From Gammaproteobacteria bacterium (GTDB taxonomy: Bacteria; Pseudomonadota; Gammaproteobacteria; Burkholderiales; Rhodocyclaceae): 33,414 bases of DNA. Of the stretch, positions 1 through 7,182 are shown piece by piece. The stretch lies in assembly GCA_029289235.1 (NCBI GenBank), contig JARFTZ010000002.1:1-33414 (forward strand), in the 5' to 3' direction. The position numbers were made by a program, and so were the translations under genes. The notes beneath the pieces were generated by a model. The model was not told the origin of the DNA. It worked only from the letters and a program-made list of their open reading frames with translations, and searched no databases. Each line of letters starts with the position of its first letter. The first letter of the stretch is position 1.

Positions 1-1674
1 CACCCCGGTGACGACCGGGCGGTCGATGTCGTTCTCCAGAAAGCTGACGAGGACTTCCTGGCCGATGCGCGGGATGTACTGCGTGCCCCACGCCGCGCCG
101 GCGCTGGGGTTGGCGACACGCACCCAGGTACTGGAGCGCTCATCCCGGTCGGCGCCGCCGTCGGGGTGGTCCTGTTTCCGTTGCCAGTGAAACTGGAGCT
201 TGATCCGGCCGTGTTCGTCGGTGAAGATTTCTTCGCCTTCAGGCCCCACGACGGTGGCGGTGGTGCCACTGGGAGCGGTGGGTTTTTGGTGGGCGGTGCG
301 GCTGTAGTCAGGGACGTAGCGGAGGGGGCGGCGGATGGCGTCGAGACGGGCTCGGTAGGGGGTGGTGGCGGTTTCTGCACCGAGCAAGCTATCGACGGGC
401 AGCGGAAAGGGGTCGGCGTCCTTCGGCAGGAGGTTGTTGGTGGCGGCGAAGGTCAGCCGGGTGACGAGGAACTGGCGGTCTTCTTCGCCGTCGGCGTCGT
501 GCAGGGGGTGCTCGGCGAGCGGGAACCAGCCGCCGGCGATCAGGCGGCGGACGCTGCCTTCGCCGGTGAAGGTCTTGGTGGCGCGGTCCTTGGCCTGTTG
601 CCGCAAGTTTGCGTAGCGGGCCATTTCGTCCGGGTCGCTGCCGTAGTAGAGGGTCTGCGGGTCGTAGTCTTCGAGGGCGAGACTGGCGGGGTCGCCGGCC
701 TTGCCCTGGGCGATGGCGGAGTCGTCGTCGCCCACATGGGCGGCAACAGTCTTGTAGTCGTAGGAGAGGAGCGTGCTTTTGCCGCTCCGGAACTGCCGGG
801 TGCCGTGCCAGACATCGAGGGCGTCGTCGGTCTCGACGCCGGCGGTGCGGTGGAAGCGGATCGCGGTGGGGCGGGTGGCGCCGGTGCGGCCGACCGTCTG
901 TTCGGCGGTGAGGAGCGGGAGGTCGGTGTTGTCGTCGAAGAGGACCAGGGTGTGGGCGGGGACGCGGTCGTCGGCGGGGGCGTCAGTCCGGTCGTCAGCG
1001 CTGCGCAGGGAGCGTTCCGGATCGGGGCCGTGGATGTAGCGGTAGGCGATGCCTTCTTCGGCGAGGAGGCGTTCGAGGAAGGCGAGGTCGGTCTCGCGGT
1101 ACTGGAGGCAGTAGGAGCGGATCGGGTAGCGTTGCCGGGTGGCGTCGCGGAAGGTGAAGCTGCGGCAGAAGGCGGGGTGGGTGCTCTGGTGTTCGCGCAG
1201 GAGGGCGGCGACGATCTCGGGGACGGTCTTGTCCTGCCAGACGCGGCTGTTGCGGCGGTGGACGAGGAGCGCCAGGGCGGGTTCGACGGTGAGGGTGAAC
1301 AGGCCGAAGCCGCCGTCGGCGCCGACCTGGTCGGCGCGGGTGACGAGGCCGGTGCAGAGGCGCTCGCCGCCGTCGGGGAGAAGGAGGCCAAGCTCGACCG
1401 GCTGGCCGAGCAGGGTTTTGAGTTCGAGACGGGTGTCGGGGGTGAGGCAGTCCAACGTGTAGCGGTAGCCGACGGAAAGGCCCTCGTCGCCGTGCAGGCG
1501 GTGCGGGAGGAGGCATTCCGGGGAAAGGCCGGAATCAGGAGAAAAACGGAGACGGAGAAGACGGGCGTGCTGGGTGAAGAGGGAGACGCCCGCCGCGGCG
1601 AGGTCGGAGAGCGTGGTGGAGAGAGGCTGATCCAGACGCAATTTGGAGGCTTTCATAAGTCGTTTCATGCTCAT
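1..1674 (-). CDS. vgrG: VgrG (TssI) spike protein, 3' end beyond window
   Basis: VgrG forms the trimeric spike at the tip of the T6SS tube and carries effectors. Reading the minus strand gives 558 uninterrupted codons running off the left edge. The N-terminal part matches the gp27-like fold with the LxxLLAEEGIAYRY region typical of VgrG. Near the end is the gp5/OB-fold signature: DEHGRIKLQFHW, then STWVRVANPSAG, GTQYIPRIGQEVLVSF and DRPVVTG. The beta-helix and any C-terminal effector extension lie outside. Three in-frame ATGs occur at 1674, 1668 and 1656; the first has a weak AGGG eight bases upstream and is used here. Base composition is very GC-rich (about 70% in sampled lines), clearly above the other T6SS genes, and this creates long spurious open frames on both strands. 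It follows the OmpA-like lipoprotein gene by about 50 bases and is probably the distal gene of the minus operon. Family assignment is very secure. Confidence 0.95.
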   Translation of the reverse strand, partial: MSMKRLMKASKLRLDQPLSTTLSDLAAAGVSLFTQHARLLRLRFSPDSGLSPECLLPHRLHGDEGLSVGYRYTLDCLTPDTRLELKTLLGQPVELGLLLPDGGERLCTGLVTRADQVGADGGFGLFTLTVEPALALLVHRRNSRVWQDKTVPEIVAALLREHQSTHPAFCRSFTFRDATRQRYPIRSYCLQYRETDLAFLERLLAEEGIAYRYIHGPDPERSLRSADDRTDAPADDRVPAHTLVLFDDNTDLPLLTAEQTVGRTGATRPTAIRFHRTAGVETDDALDVWHGTRQFRSGKSTLLSYDYKTVAAHVGDDDSAIAQGKAGDPASLALEDYDPQTLYYGSDPDEMARYANLRQQAKDRATKTFTGEGSVRRLIAGGWFPLAEHPLHDADGEEDRQFLVTRLTFAATNNLLPKDADPFPLPVDSLLGAETATTPYRARLDAIRRPLRYVPDYSRTAHQKPTAPSGTTATVVGPEGEEIFTDEHGRIKLQFHWQRKQDHPDGGADRDERSSTWVRVANPSAGAAWGTQYIPRIGQEVLVSFLENDIDRPVVTGV

Positions 1675-1725
1675 GCACAGAGCCCTGCCACGGGTAAGGC
1701 AGCGCCCTGGCGTCCGAACATCCGC

Positions 1726-2268
1726 TTAATTCCGTGCAGAAGTTTTTCCCGACCGGGCGGCGCTCTTTGCCGCAGCGACACTCTTCTTTGTCAATTCAAG
1801 CTCCTCGAACTTGATCTCCGCTGCATGTTTTTTTGGAGTAACGGTGCTGAACTTGATGACGATGTTGGACGGCGCCACCCCTTGGGCGATCAGCTCATCA
1901 CGCGTGACGACGGCACGAGCAACAGCGGAGTCCATGGAATTCCGGATCTGGCGTCGATCACAAAAACCGGTCACGGTGATCTTCCCTGACTCTTTGGCCT
2001 TTTCACCGATCTCGGCGATGGTCTCCCTCCCCTTCTCGTCGAGAACCACACTCATTTTCTCGAAGCTGATGACTGTGGGATTGATGAGCACTACCGGGGG
2101 TTTCGGTGGCACCGGCGCCTCTGCCGGCTTTGTTTCCGGCTGCGTCTGGAGTGTTCCCTCCGCTTGTTTCTCCGACTCATCGGACGTGGGCTGATTGCTG
2201 GCGCAGCCGACGAGCGCGAGAAGCCCCATGGCGGCAAGCCATCCTCTGGTTACGTTTGTGAATTCCAT
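1726..2268 (-). CDS. OmpA-like lipoprotein of the T6SS cluster
   Basis: A 180-residue predicted outer-membrane lipoprotein. The signal peptide ends in a lipobox (LALVGC, Cys22), with Ala at the following position, which fits outer-membrane sorting. A Pro/Glu/Gln-rich linker (about 30-60) follows. Residues about 62-150 resemble an OmpA C-terminal peptidoglycan-binding domain: TGFCD with Asp104, then ARAVVTRDELIAQGV with Arg118, the two positions that normally contact diaminopimelate. The domain is divergent and the match is by eye. AGGA lies eight bases before the ATG. It lies between hcp and vgrG. Since TssL here lacks a fused OmpA domain, this protein may anchor the T6SS membrane complex to peptidoglycan, as TagL/SciZ-type proteins do elsewhere; that role is inference. 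The Lys/Ala-rich C-terminal tail (about 155-180) is unassigned. Confidence 0.8.
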   Translation of the reverse strand: MEFTNVTRGWLAAMGLLALVGCASNQPTSDESEKQAEGTLQTQPETKPAEAPVPPKPPVVLINPTVISFEKMSVVLDEKGRETIAEIGEKAKESGKITVTGFCDRRQIRNSMDSAVARAVVTRDELIAQGVAPSNIVIKFSTVTPKKHAAEIKFEELELTKKSVAAAKSAARSGKTSARN

Positions 2269-2309
2269 TTTCTGATTCCTGTTGTTCCTGCCGGCACAAT
2301 GCCGGGTTG

Positions 2310-2340
2310 AAAAGACACGCGACGGGCTGCGTCGCGTGTC
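2310..2340 (-). terminator. Intrinsic terminator after hcp
   Basis: A perfect 10-bp inverted repeat (GACACGCGAC at 2314-2323 and GTCGCGTGTC at 2331-2340) with a 7-nt loop, followed on the minus strand by TTTTC. It begins 28 bases past the hcp stop and precedes the lipoprotein gene, so it should end or attenuate transcripts leaving hcp, giving more Hcp than VgrG. Confidence 0.8.
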
Positions 2341-2367
2341 GGACAGTTCTGAAAGAAATCCTCAGAA

Positions 2368-2868
2368 TCAAGCGATGGTTTTGTTCGCCGTGAGATCCCA
2401 GCCCGCGCTGACGTTGCCGCCAGCGGAACCGTCTTCACGTTTCTGCTGCGTGTAGGTCCACTTGATCTTGCCGTACGAAAGCGACACGGCCTCGACCGGG
2501 AAGCCGGAGTTGGCGGTGCTCGCACCACTGTCGGAAACGCTCGACACCAGCACTTGCTCCAGCTTGATTTCCATGTACTTCACCTTGTCGCCGCCGGCAC
2601 GGCAGAACTCGACCGTCACCTCCTTGATGTGCTTGCCGGTGCAGCAGGCTTCCAGGAGCTTCGGCGTGGCCTTGTCGAACAGATGGGTGAAATTGAAGGA
2701 TCCATGATTGACGCGCTCAGCCGTGGCACCACCGACCGAACTGGCCGTACTGGAGGCCGGCTGCTCGATCTGGTGATCAAAGCCGAGGACCTCGATCCAC
2801 TCCTTGTGTTTTTCGTCGGTCGATTCACCGGGAATGCCGTCGATCTTGATGAATACATCAAATGCCAT
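2368..2868 (-). CDS. hcp: Hcp (TssD) tube protein
   Basis: Hcp hexamers stack to form the inner tube expelled by the T6SS. The 166-residue protein has the usual length and landmarks of the Hcp1 family: MAFDVFIKIDGIPGES at the N terminus, a charged WIEVLGF segment, a central SFNFTHLFDKATPKL helix region, then EVTVEFCRAGGD and the C-terminal SLSYGKIKWTYT strand. A good Shine-Dalgarno (AGGAGAG, about seven bases from the ATG) lies upstream, in keeping with high expression. The gene has its own 236-base upstream gap containing hairpins and is followed by an intrinsic terminator, so it may be a separate transcription unit within the operon. Assignment is secure. Confidence 0.97.
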   Translation of the reverse strand: MAFDVFIKIDGIPGESTDEKHKEWIEVLGFDHQIEQPASSTASSVGGATAERVNHGSFNFTHLFDKATPKLLEACCTGKHIKEVTVEFCRAGGDKVKYMEIKLEQVLVSSVSDSGASTANSGFPVEAVSLSYGKIKWTYTQQKREDGSAGGNVSAGWDLTANKTIA

Positions 2869-3104
2869 TTATATCTCTCCTAGTAATGCTTACCTAAAAA
2901 AAGACCCGCGCTGGCCAATGTAAAAGCTACGAATCTTCGTAGTATTTCTATCGCCTGTAACCGCTCGGGAATCCGACCGAAGAACTGTTTCGACGCTTCA
3001 TGGCCGCATCTACCGGGATTACCCAGTAGACCGACAAAATCACAAAAACAACAAACCTCGTCGTGCCAACTCTCGGTATTACTTGACGCCGCTGGGCGCT
3101 GAAC
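2869..3104 (-). promoter_or_regulatory. Gap upstream of hcp with two hairpins
   Basis: No gene is seen in these 236 bases. On the minus strand there is a 22-nt hairpin at 3009-3030 (nine pairs with one U-G, TAAT loop). A 16-base palindrome at 2927-2942 (CTACGAATCTTCGTAG) is followed by CTTTTAC. The second could be a weak terminator of the upstream gene pair or an operator for hcp. Composition is more AT-rich than the core genes. I could not identify a convincing promoter. Confidence 0.45.
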
Positions 3105-3434
3105 TCAAAGCCCTAACGATGCGCTCTCAAAATCGGCACGCATTCCCAAAGCGGCCGACTTCATGCAAATCAAATAGTGCTGACTCTCGGGAGTCTTGAA
3201 ATACCGTATAACAGCCAGCCGCACCTGCTTACTTGCCCATTTGACAGGATTCGAAAAGTCCCAAGGTCTCGGCACCAAGTGCATCGCCGTCGTACATTTC
3301 CCGCTTTTAACGATTAGCTTCCCGAGATGCCCATATATCGCGTAGTTGATATCCCAGTGCTTCGCAACCGGGCCGTAAAATTTCTCAAGAATCAATCTGA
3401 CTTCAGTGGCCTCTTCTTGGCTTATCGGATCCAT
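3105..3434 (-). CDS. Unrecognised 109-residue protein in T6SS operon
   Basis: I do not recognise this protein. It is a small, apparently soluble, cytoplasmic protein without a signal peptide or membrane segment. It begins with an acidic helix (MDPISQEEATEVRLILEKF), has a central PRPWDFSNPVKWASKQVRLAV segment split by basic residues, and contains three cysteines or methionine-rich turns near the end. The ORF is supported by a Shine-Dalgarno (AAGGA) six bases before the ATG that overlaps the stop of the preceding 188-residue gene, so the pair is probably translationally coupled. Composition is near 50% GC, lower than its neighbours. Its position between tssC and hcp suggests a T6SS accessory, effector or immunity role, but nothing in the sequence proves that. 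Confidence 0.65.
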   Translation of the reverse strand: MDPISQEEATEVRLILEKFYGPVAKHWDINYAIYGHLGKLIVKSGKCTTAMHLVPRPWDFSNPVKWASKQVRLAVIRYFKTPESQHYLICMKSAALGMRADFESASLGL

Positions 3435-3443
3435 GCTTTTCCT

Positions 3444-4010
3444 TCACTTGATAACTATCGTTGACAGAATTGATTCAAACTCGATGCGATCGATATTTCT
3501 GAACATTCCACTCAATACAACGTCTGGCTTGTCAATGCGAATCAGATAGAACTGATGGCGATCTTCTTTGCCGAAGGCAAACAGCTCCCCTGTGCCAGGA
3601 AACACTGCATGCAGCCGATAGTCCTGCAACTCAAGTTGATAGCCATGCAAATACTGGCAACCGATGGCGTCTTTCGCTTTGAAAACCGAAAGAAAGAACG
3701 AGGCTGGCTGCCCCCCCTTTTTGTGTACCGATAGAGACTCGGACGTTTCATAGCCCAATACCGCGCTTATGCCCTTCGGATGCCCGCCAAACCCGATACT
3801 TCCATTCGGCAGAGAACCGATCTTTGAAAAGTCAGAAGGAATACGCACTTCGGCAATCGGCTGCATCGTTATTGCAAGCCCCCCTGGGTCAGGAGTCACA
3901 CTTGTACCGGCTCTCACGAGTTCCTCGAATTTCGGAGCTTCACAAAAGCTGGATGCAGTGGAAAAACAGGGGAAAAATGCAAACGTCAATACAATGAAGC
4001 GACAATACAT
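3444..4010 (-). CDS. Unrecognised exported 188-residue protein in T6SS operon
   Basis: I do not recognise the family. Residues 1-20 form a typical signal peptide (MYCRFIVLTFAFFPCFSTASS) with likely cleavage after the ASS segment, so the mature protein should be periplasmic. The rest is a mixed beta-rich domain with glycine turns (SIGFGGHPKGISAVLGYE), two cysteines and a C-terminal amphipathic segment; no catalytic motif is evident. GGAGAG precedes the ATG. It starts 37 bases after tssC and is followed nine bases later by the 109-residue gene. Lower GC than the flanking genes suggests later acquisition. A periplasmic protein paired with a small cytoplasmic one in a T6SS operon could be an immunity/effector pair or an assembly accessory; this is inference only. 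Confidence 0.7.
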   Translation of the reverse strand: MYCRFIVLTFAFFPCFSTASSFCEAPKFEELVRAGTSVTPDPGGLAITMQPIAEVRIPSDFSKIGSLPNGSIGFGGHPKGISAVLGYETSESLSVHKKGGQPASFFLSVFKAKDAIGCQYLHGYQLELQDYRLHAVFPGTGELFAFGKEDRHQFYLIRIDKPDVVLSGMFRNIDRIEFESILSTIVIK

Positions 4011-4047
4011 ACTCTCTCCAAGAACAGAAGAACGCCGAACCTACTCG

Positions 4048-5535
4048 TTATCGCGTCACGGGTTTCGGCAATTCCGCGACCAGACGTAGCGAGATCGTCA
4101 GCTCATCCAGCTGGAAATGCGGCCGAAGGAACGCAGCGGCACGATAAACGCCCGGTTTGCCGGGGACCTCGACCACATCGACGCGCGCTTCCCGTAGTGG
4201 ATACTTGGACTTGGCTTCTTGTGACGCCGAGTCGTCAAGCAGGACATACTGCGCGAGCCACGTATTAAGGAAGTCCTGCACGTTCTCCCGTGAAGCGAAG
4301 CTGCCAATCTTGTCGCGCATGATGGCTTTCATGTAATGGGCGATGCGCGATGCCGAAAAAATGTACGGCAACTGCGTCGACAAGCGGGCATTGGCGTTGG
4401 CGGCATCGGTGTTGTACGTTTTGGCTTTTTGCACTGACTGCCCGCCGAAGAACGCTGCGTAGTCGGTGTTTTTACAATGAACGAGCGAAATGAAGCCGAG
4501 ATCGGAGAGCAGTTTCTCGTTGCGGTCGGTAATGGCGATTTCCGTCGGGCACTTGAGCGCAATTTCGCCGTCGTCAGTACTGAAGGTGTGCGTGGGAAGT
4601 CCTTCGACCAACCCGCCCCCCTCGACGCCGCGGATCGCCGCCAGCCAGCCATACTTGGCGAAGGCGTCGGTCAGGCGTGCCGCAAAGGCGTACGCCGCGT
4701 TGCTCCACAGGTACTTCGTATGGTCGGTGCCATTGACATCTTCCTCGAAGTTGAATTCGTCGATCGGGACCGTATCGCGCCCCCATGGCAGGCGGCCTAG
4801 CACGTGTGGCAGAACGATTCCAACGTAGCGGGAATCCTCCGACTCGCGGAACGATTTCCACTTGGCGTACTCGACCGTATCGAAGATCTTGGACAGATCC
4901 CGCGGCTTGCCGATATCCTCGAAACTCTCGAGACCGAAGAGGCCCGGCGCCGCAGAGGTTATCAAGGGCGCGTGCGCCGACGCGGCGACATGCGACAGCT
5001 CGTCGAGCAGGTAGAAGTCTTCCGGATGCCGGGAAAACTCGTAGTCGCCAATCAAGCCGGCATAGGGTGCACCACCGAAGGTACCGTACTCTTCTTCATA
5101 GATCTTCTTGAACAGCGCCGTCTGATCGAATTCCGACGACGACCTGAAGTCCTTGATCAGGTCCTTCTTGCTGGAGTTCAGCACCCGGATCTTGAGCATC
5201 GGACTCGTCTCGGACTGCATGACGAGATACTTGAGCCCCCGCCAGGAGGCCTCGAGTTTTTGAAACTCCGGATGATGCATGATGGCGTTCAGCTGGTCGG
5301 AAAGCAGCTGATCCAGTTGCGCAATGCGCACGTCGAGACTGGTAACCAGATCGTTGGATACGGTGACACTTCCGGCCAGGACCTCATCCACCAACGCCGT
5401 GATTTGCTCCTTGGCGCTGTTCTGCTCGCTCTCCGAAACAGCCACCCTGCTTTCTGCCACGATCCTGTCCAGCAGTCCATCGCTCTCGACAAGCGCGGAA
5501 TTCTCCGTCGCAAGAACTTCCATTTCGCCACTCAT
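4048..5535 (-). CDS. tssC: TssC (VipB/ImpC) sheath large subunit
   Basis: TssC pairs with TssB to build the contractile sheath around the Hcp tube. At 495 residues it has the family length. Landmarks seen include HHPEFQKLEASWRGLKYLV (about residues 85-105), KIYEEEYGTFGGAPYAGLIGDYEF (about 145-168), SRYVGIVLPHVLGRLPWG (about 236-253), and the C-terminal AHYMKAIMRDKIGSFASREN and LRPHFQLDELTISLRLVAELP stretches. The ATG follows the tssB stop after three bases and has GGGAG eight bases upstream, so the two are translationally coupled. The first half carries the acidic N-terminal helical region that interlocks subunits. Secure call. Confidence 0.98.
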   Translation of the reverse strand: MSGEMEVLATENSALVESDGLLDRIVAESRVAVSESEQNSAKEQITALVDEVLAGSVTVSNDLVTSLDVRIAQLDQLLSDQLNAIMHHPEFQKLEASWRGLKYLVMQSETSPMLKIRVLNSSKKDLIKDFRSSSEFDQTALFKKIYEEEYGTFGGAPYAGLIGDYEFSRHPEDFYLLDELSHVAASAHAPLITSAAPGLFGLESFEDIGKPRDLSKIFDTVEYAKWKSFRESEDSRYVGIVLPHVLGRLPWGRDTVPIDEFNFEEDVNGTDHTKYLWSNAAYAFAARLTDAFAKYGWLAAIRGVEGGGLVEGLPTHTFSTDDGEIALKCPTEIAITDRNEKLLSDLGFISLVHCKNTDYAAFFGGQSVQKAKTYNTDAANANARLSTQLPYIFSASRIAHYMKAIMRDKIGSFASRENVQDFLNTWLAQYVLLDDSASQEAKSKYPLREARVDVVEVPGKPGVYRAAAFLRPHFQLDELTISLRLVAELPKPVTR

Positions 5536-5538
5536 CGC

Positions 5539-6045
5539 CTACGCTCCCTTCTTCGCCCGGTCGCCACCGATCTTCTTGAGCTTCTCGGTGTCGCGCATGA
5601 TTTCCTCCAGCAGTTCTTCCAGCTTGTCGTTGCTGGTCACCTTGTTGCGCAAGTCCGCGAGTCGGGTGCGAATATCAAGCAATTCCTTGAGCGGTTCGAC
5701 CTGGCTGACGACCCGTTGTGGATCGAAGTCTTCGAGGCGGGAGAATTCGAGCTCGACGCCCAGTTTTGTATCGTCATTCTTCAACCGGTTTTCGACTCGC
5801 AGATTGAGACGGGGCGCCATTCCCTTGAGCACCTCGTCGAAGTTATCCCGGTCGATTTCGACGAATTTGCGCTCCTTCATCTTGGGCAACGGCGTTTTGG
5901 GACTGCCGCTGTACTCTCCCAAAACGCCGAGCACGAAAGGGAGCTCCTTCGTTTCGATCGCATCGCCGATCTCGACGTCATACGTTATCTGAACCCTGGG
6001 CGGACGCACCCGCGACAGTTTTTTCTGCGTACTCTCTTTTGCCAT
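5539..6045 (-). CDS. tssB: TssB (VipA/ImpB) sheath small subunit
   Basis: The small sheath subunit, 168 residues. Family features are visible: a basic N terminus followed by RVQITYDVEIGDAIETKELPF (about 17-37), the VLGVLGEYSG motif, KERKFVEIDRDNFDEVLKGM, and the conserved ELEFSRLEDFDPQRVV helix. The C-terminal heptad-like helix (about 120-160) packs with TssC and is read by ClpV for disassembly in characterised systems. It is the first of the coupled tssB-tssC pair, lying 87 bases after tagF, a gap in which I see no feature. Confidence 0.97.
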   Translation of the reverse strand: MAKESTQKKLSRVRPPRVQITYDVEIGDAIETKELPFVLGVLGEYSGSPKTPLPKMKERKFVEIDRDNFDEVLKGMAPRLNLRVENRLKNDDTKLGVELEFSRLEDFDPQRVVSQVEPLKELLDIRTRLADLRNKVTSNDKLEELLEEIMRDTEKLKKIGGDRAKKGA

Positions 6046-6132
6046 AAACCTTTCCCTTTCAATGGGTACGTTCGATAAATCCTGCGTTTGATGGACGCCC
6101 CCCGCGATGCCACGAACGCGCTGCGGGACTGA

Positions 6133-7182
6133 TCACCGTTTCATCTCCAGTTGCCTGCTCATGTCTTCGAGAAACCGGCACAGCGACGCGAGCCGGAAAT
6201 CGGGGTCGGCGAGGACGCGGCCGAGCGCATATGAAGCCTCTGCATACATGCGGTGACTTTTCCAGGCGTCCTGCTCGCAGGCGAGATCCAGGGATACCGC
6301 GGGGCCGACGCACCCGCCAAGCATGACGGAGACAAAACTGTCGGAAATGCTGCCCACGCCGATCACGAGAGACGAAAGACCTTCTCGGGCACTGACGACA
6401 AGATGGCTGCACGACCAAGGACCTTCCATTGGCGATGACGGCATCAGGGCGGAAAGCAGGGACAGCCATGCCGACGCAAGCAACGCCTGATCACCTCCGG
6501 ACTCGGGAAGGGGGAGAACAATGACCTGATTGGTCACCCGGCTATCGAAGCGGCGCAGGTAATCCATGTAGAAAGCAATATTGAGCAACGGCTGATGCAG
6601 GCTGGAAAGACCGCCCTCAGCAACAACCAGATCGGCCATCCTCCCGCAAGGCGTCTGCTCAAGGAAGCGCAGGACGACGCTGGCCGCAAGCTGGAAATCA
6701 TCATCTCCGGAGTGCAACGCCTGCAGGCTGCGTTCGAGAAACTGCCTGCACGAAAGAGCCTCTACGGAATTTCGCACGGCGTTTACCGCCTGATCACGCA
6801 ATCCATCCGTAAAGACTTCGTAGGCGATCGGAAGAACCGGCAGGTACTCGCCGAAACGTTCGTTCGGCAGAACCAGGCCCGAGATGAACGGGTACAGACG
6901 TCCGGCAGAATCCTGACTGGGAACGAGCACCCCAACCATGACGTGGCGACGATCTTGCGACACATAGCAATAGTCCACCGGCGCGGCACGGCCGAATGCC
7001 TCACGAAGCGACATGTCGCCCGAGTTCCTTTCGAGCATCGACTGGATACGGGAATCGAGCTCGCGCGCGACGGGATGATTGGCGTTAACGCGAATGAAAT
7101 CCGGGCGACTCGGCAGCTTTCCGCAAAGAACATGGGCCGGTTCAAAAACCGACTCGGTTCGCTGAAACGACAGATTGAGCAT
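6133..7182 (-). CDS. tagF: TagF (ImpM-like) T6SS regulator
   Basis: A 349-residue member of the ImpM/TagF (DUF2094) family. The N-terminal domain shows the typical CGKLPSRPDFIRVNANHPVARELD and a later DSAGRLYPFISGLVLP segment; the C-terminal half is more variable. In Pseudomonas aeruginosa TagF represses T6SS assembly at the post-translational level, opposing the threonine phosphorylation pathway; whether this copy does so is inference, because no PpkA/PppA kinase-phosphatase genes are in the window. The ATG directly abuts the tssM stop (TGAATG) with AGGGGA six bases upstream, giving tight coupling to tssM. Confidence 0.92.
   Translation of the reverse strand: MLNLSFQRTESVFEPAHVLCGKLPSRPDFIRVNANHPVARELDSRIQSMLERNSGDMSLREAFGRAAPVDYCYVSQDRRHVMVGVLVPSQDSAGRLYPFISGLVLPNERFGEYLPVLPIAYEVFTDGLRDQAVNAVRNSVEALSCRQFLERSLQALHSGDDDFQLAASVVLRFLEQTPCGRMADLVVAEGGLSSLHQPLLNIAFYMDYLRRFDSRVTNQVIVLPLPESGGDQALLASAWLSLLSALMPSSPMEGPWSCSHLVVSAREGLSSLVIGVGSISDSFVSVMLGGCVGPAVSLDLACEQDAWKSHRMYAEASYALGRVLADPDFRLASLCRFLEDMSRQLEMKR

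Noticed and set aside
540-1516. Two minus-strand open frames rich in Ala/Pro/Ser and Arg/Pro
   Set aside because: Both are alternate frames of vgrG, whose real frame is confirmed by VgrG signatures.
166-1989. 607-codon open frame on the plus strand
   Set aside because: It is antisense to vgrG and runs into the lipoprotein gene. The Gly/Val/Glu/Ala-rich product results from the GC-saturated codons of vgrG and resembles no family.
3052-3069. TTGGCACG-like sequence on the minus strand upstream of hcp, suggestive of a sigma54 promoter
   Set aside because: The -24 half resembles the consensus but the -12 GC dinucleotide is not at the right spacing.
4804-6078. 424-codon plus-strand frame across tssC and tssB
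   Set aside because: Antisense shadow of two secure genes with no recognisable domain.
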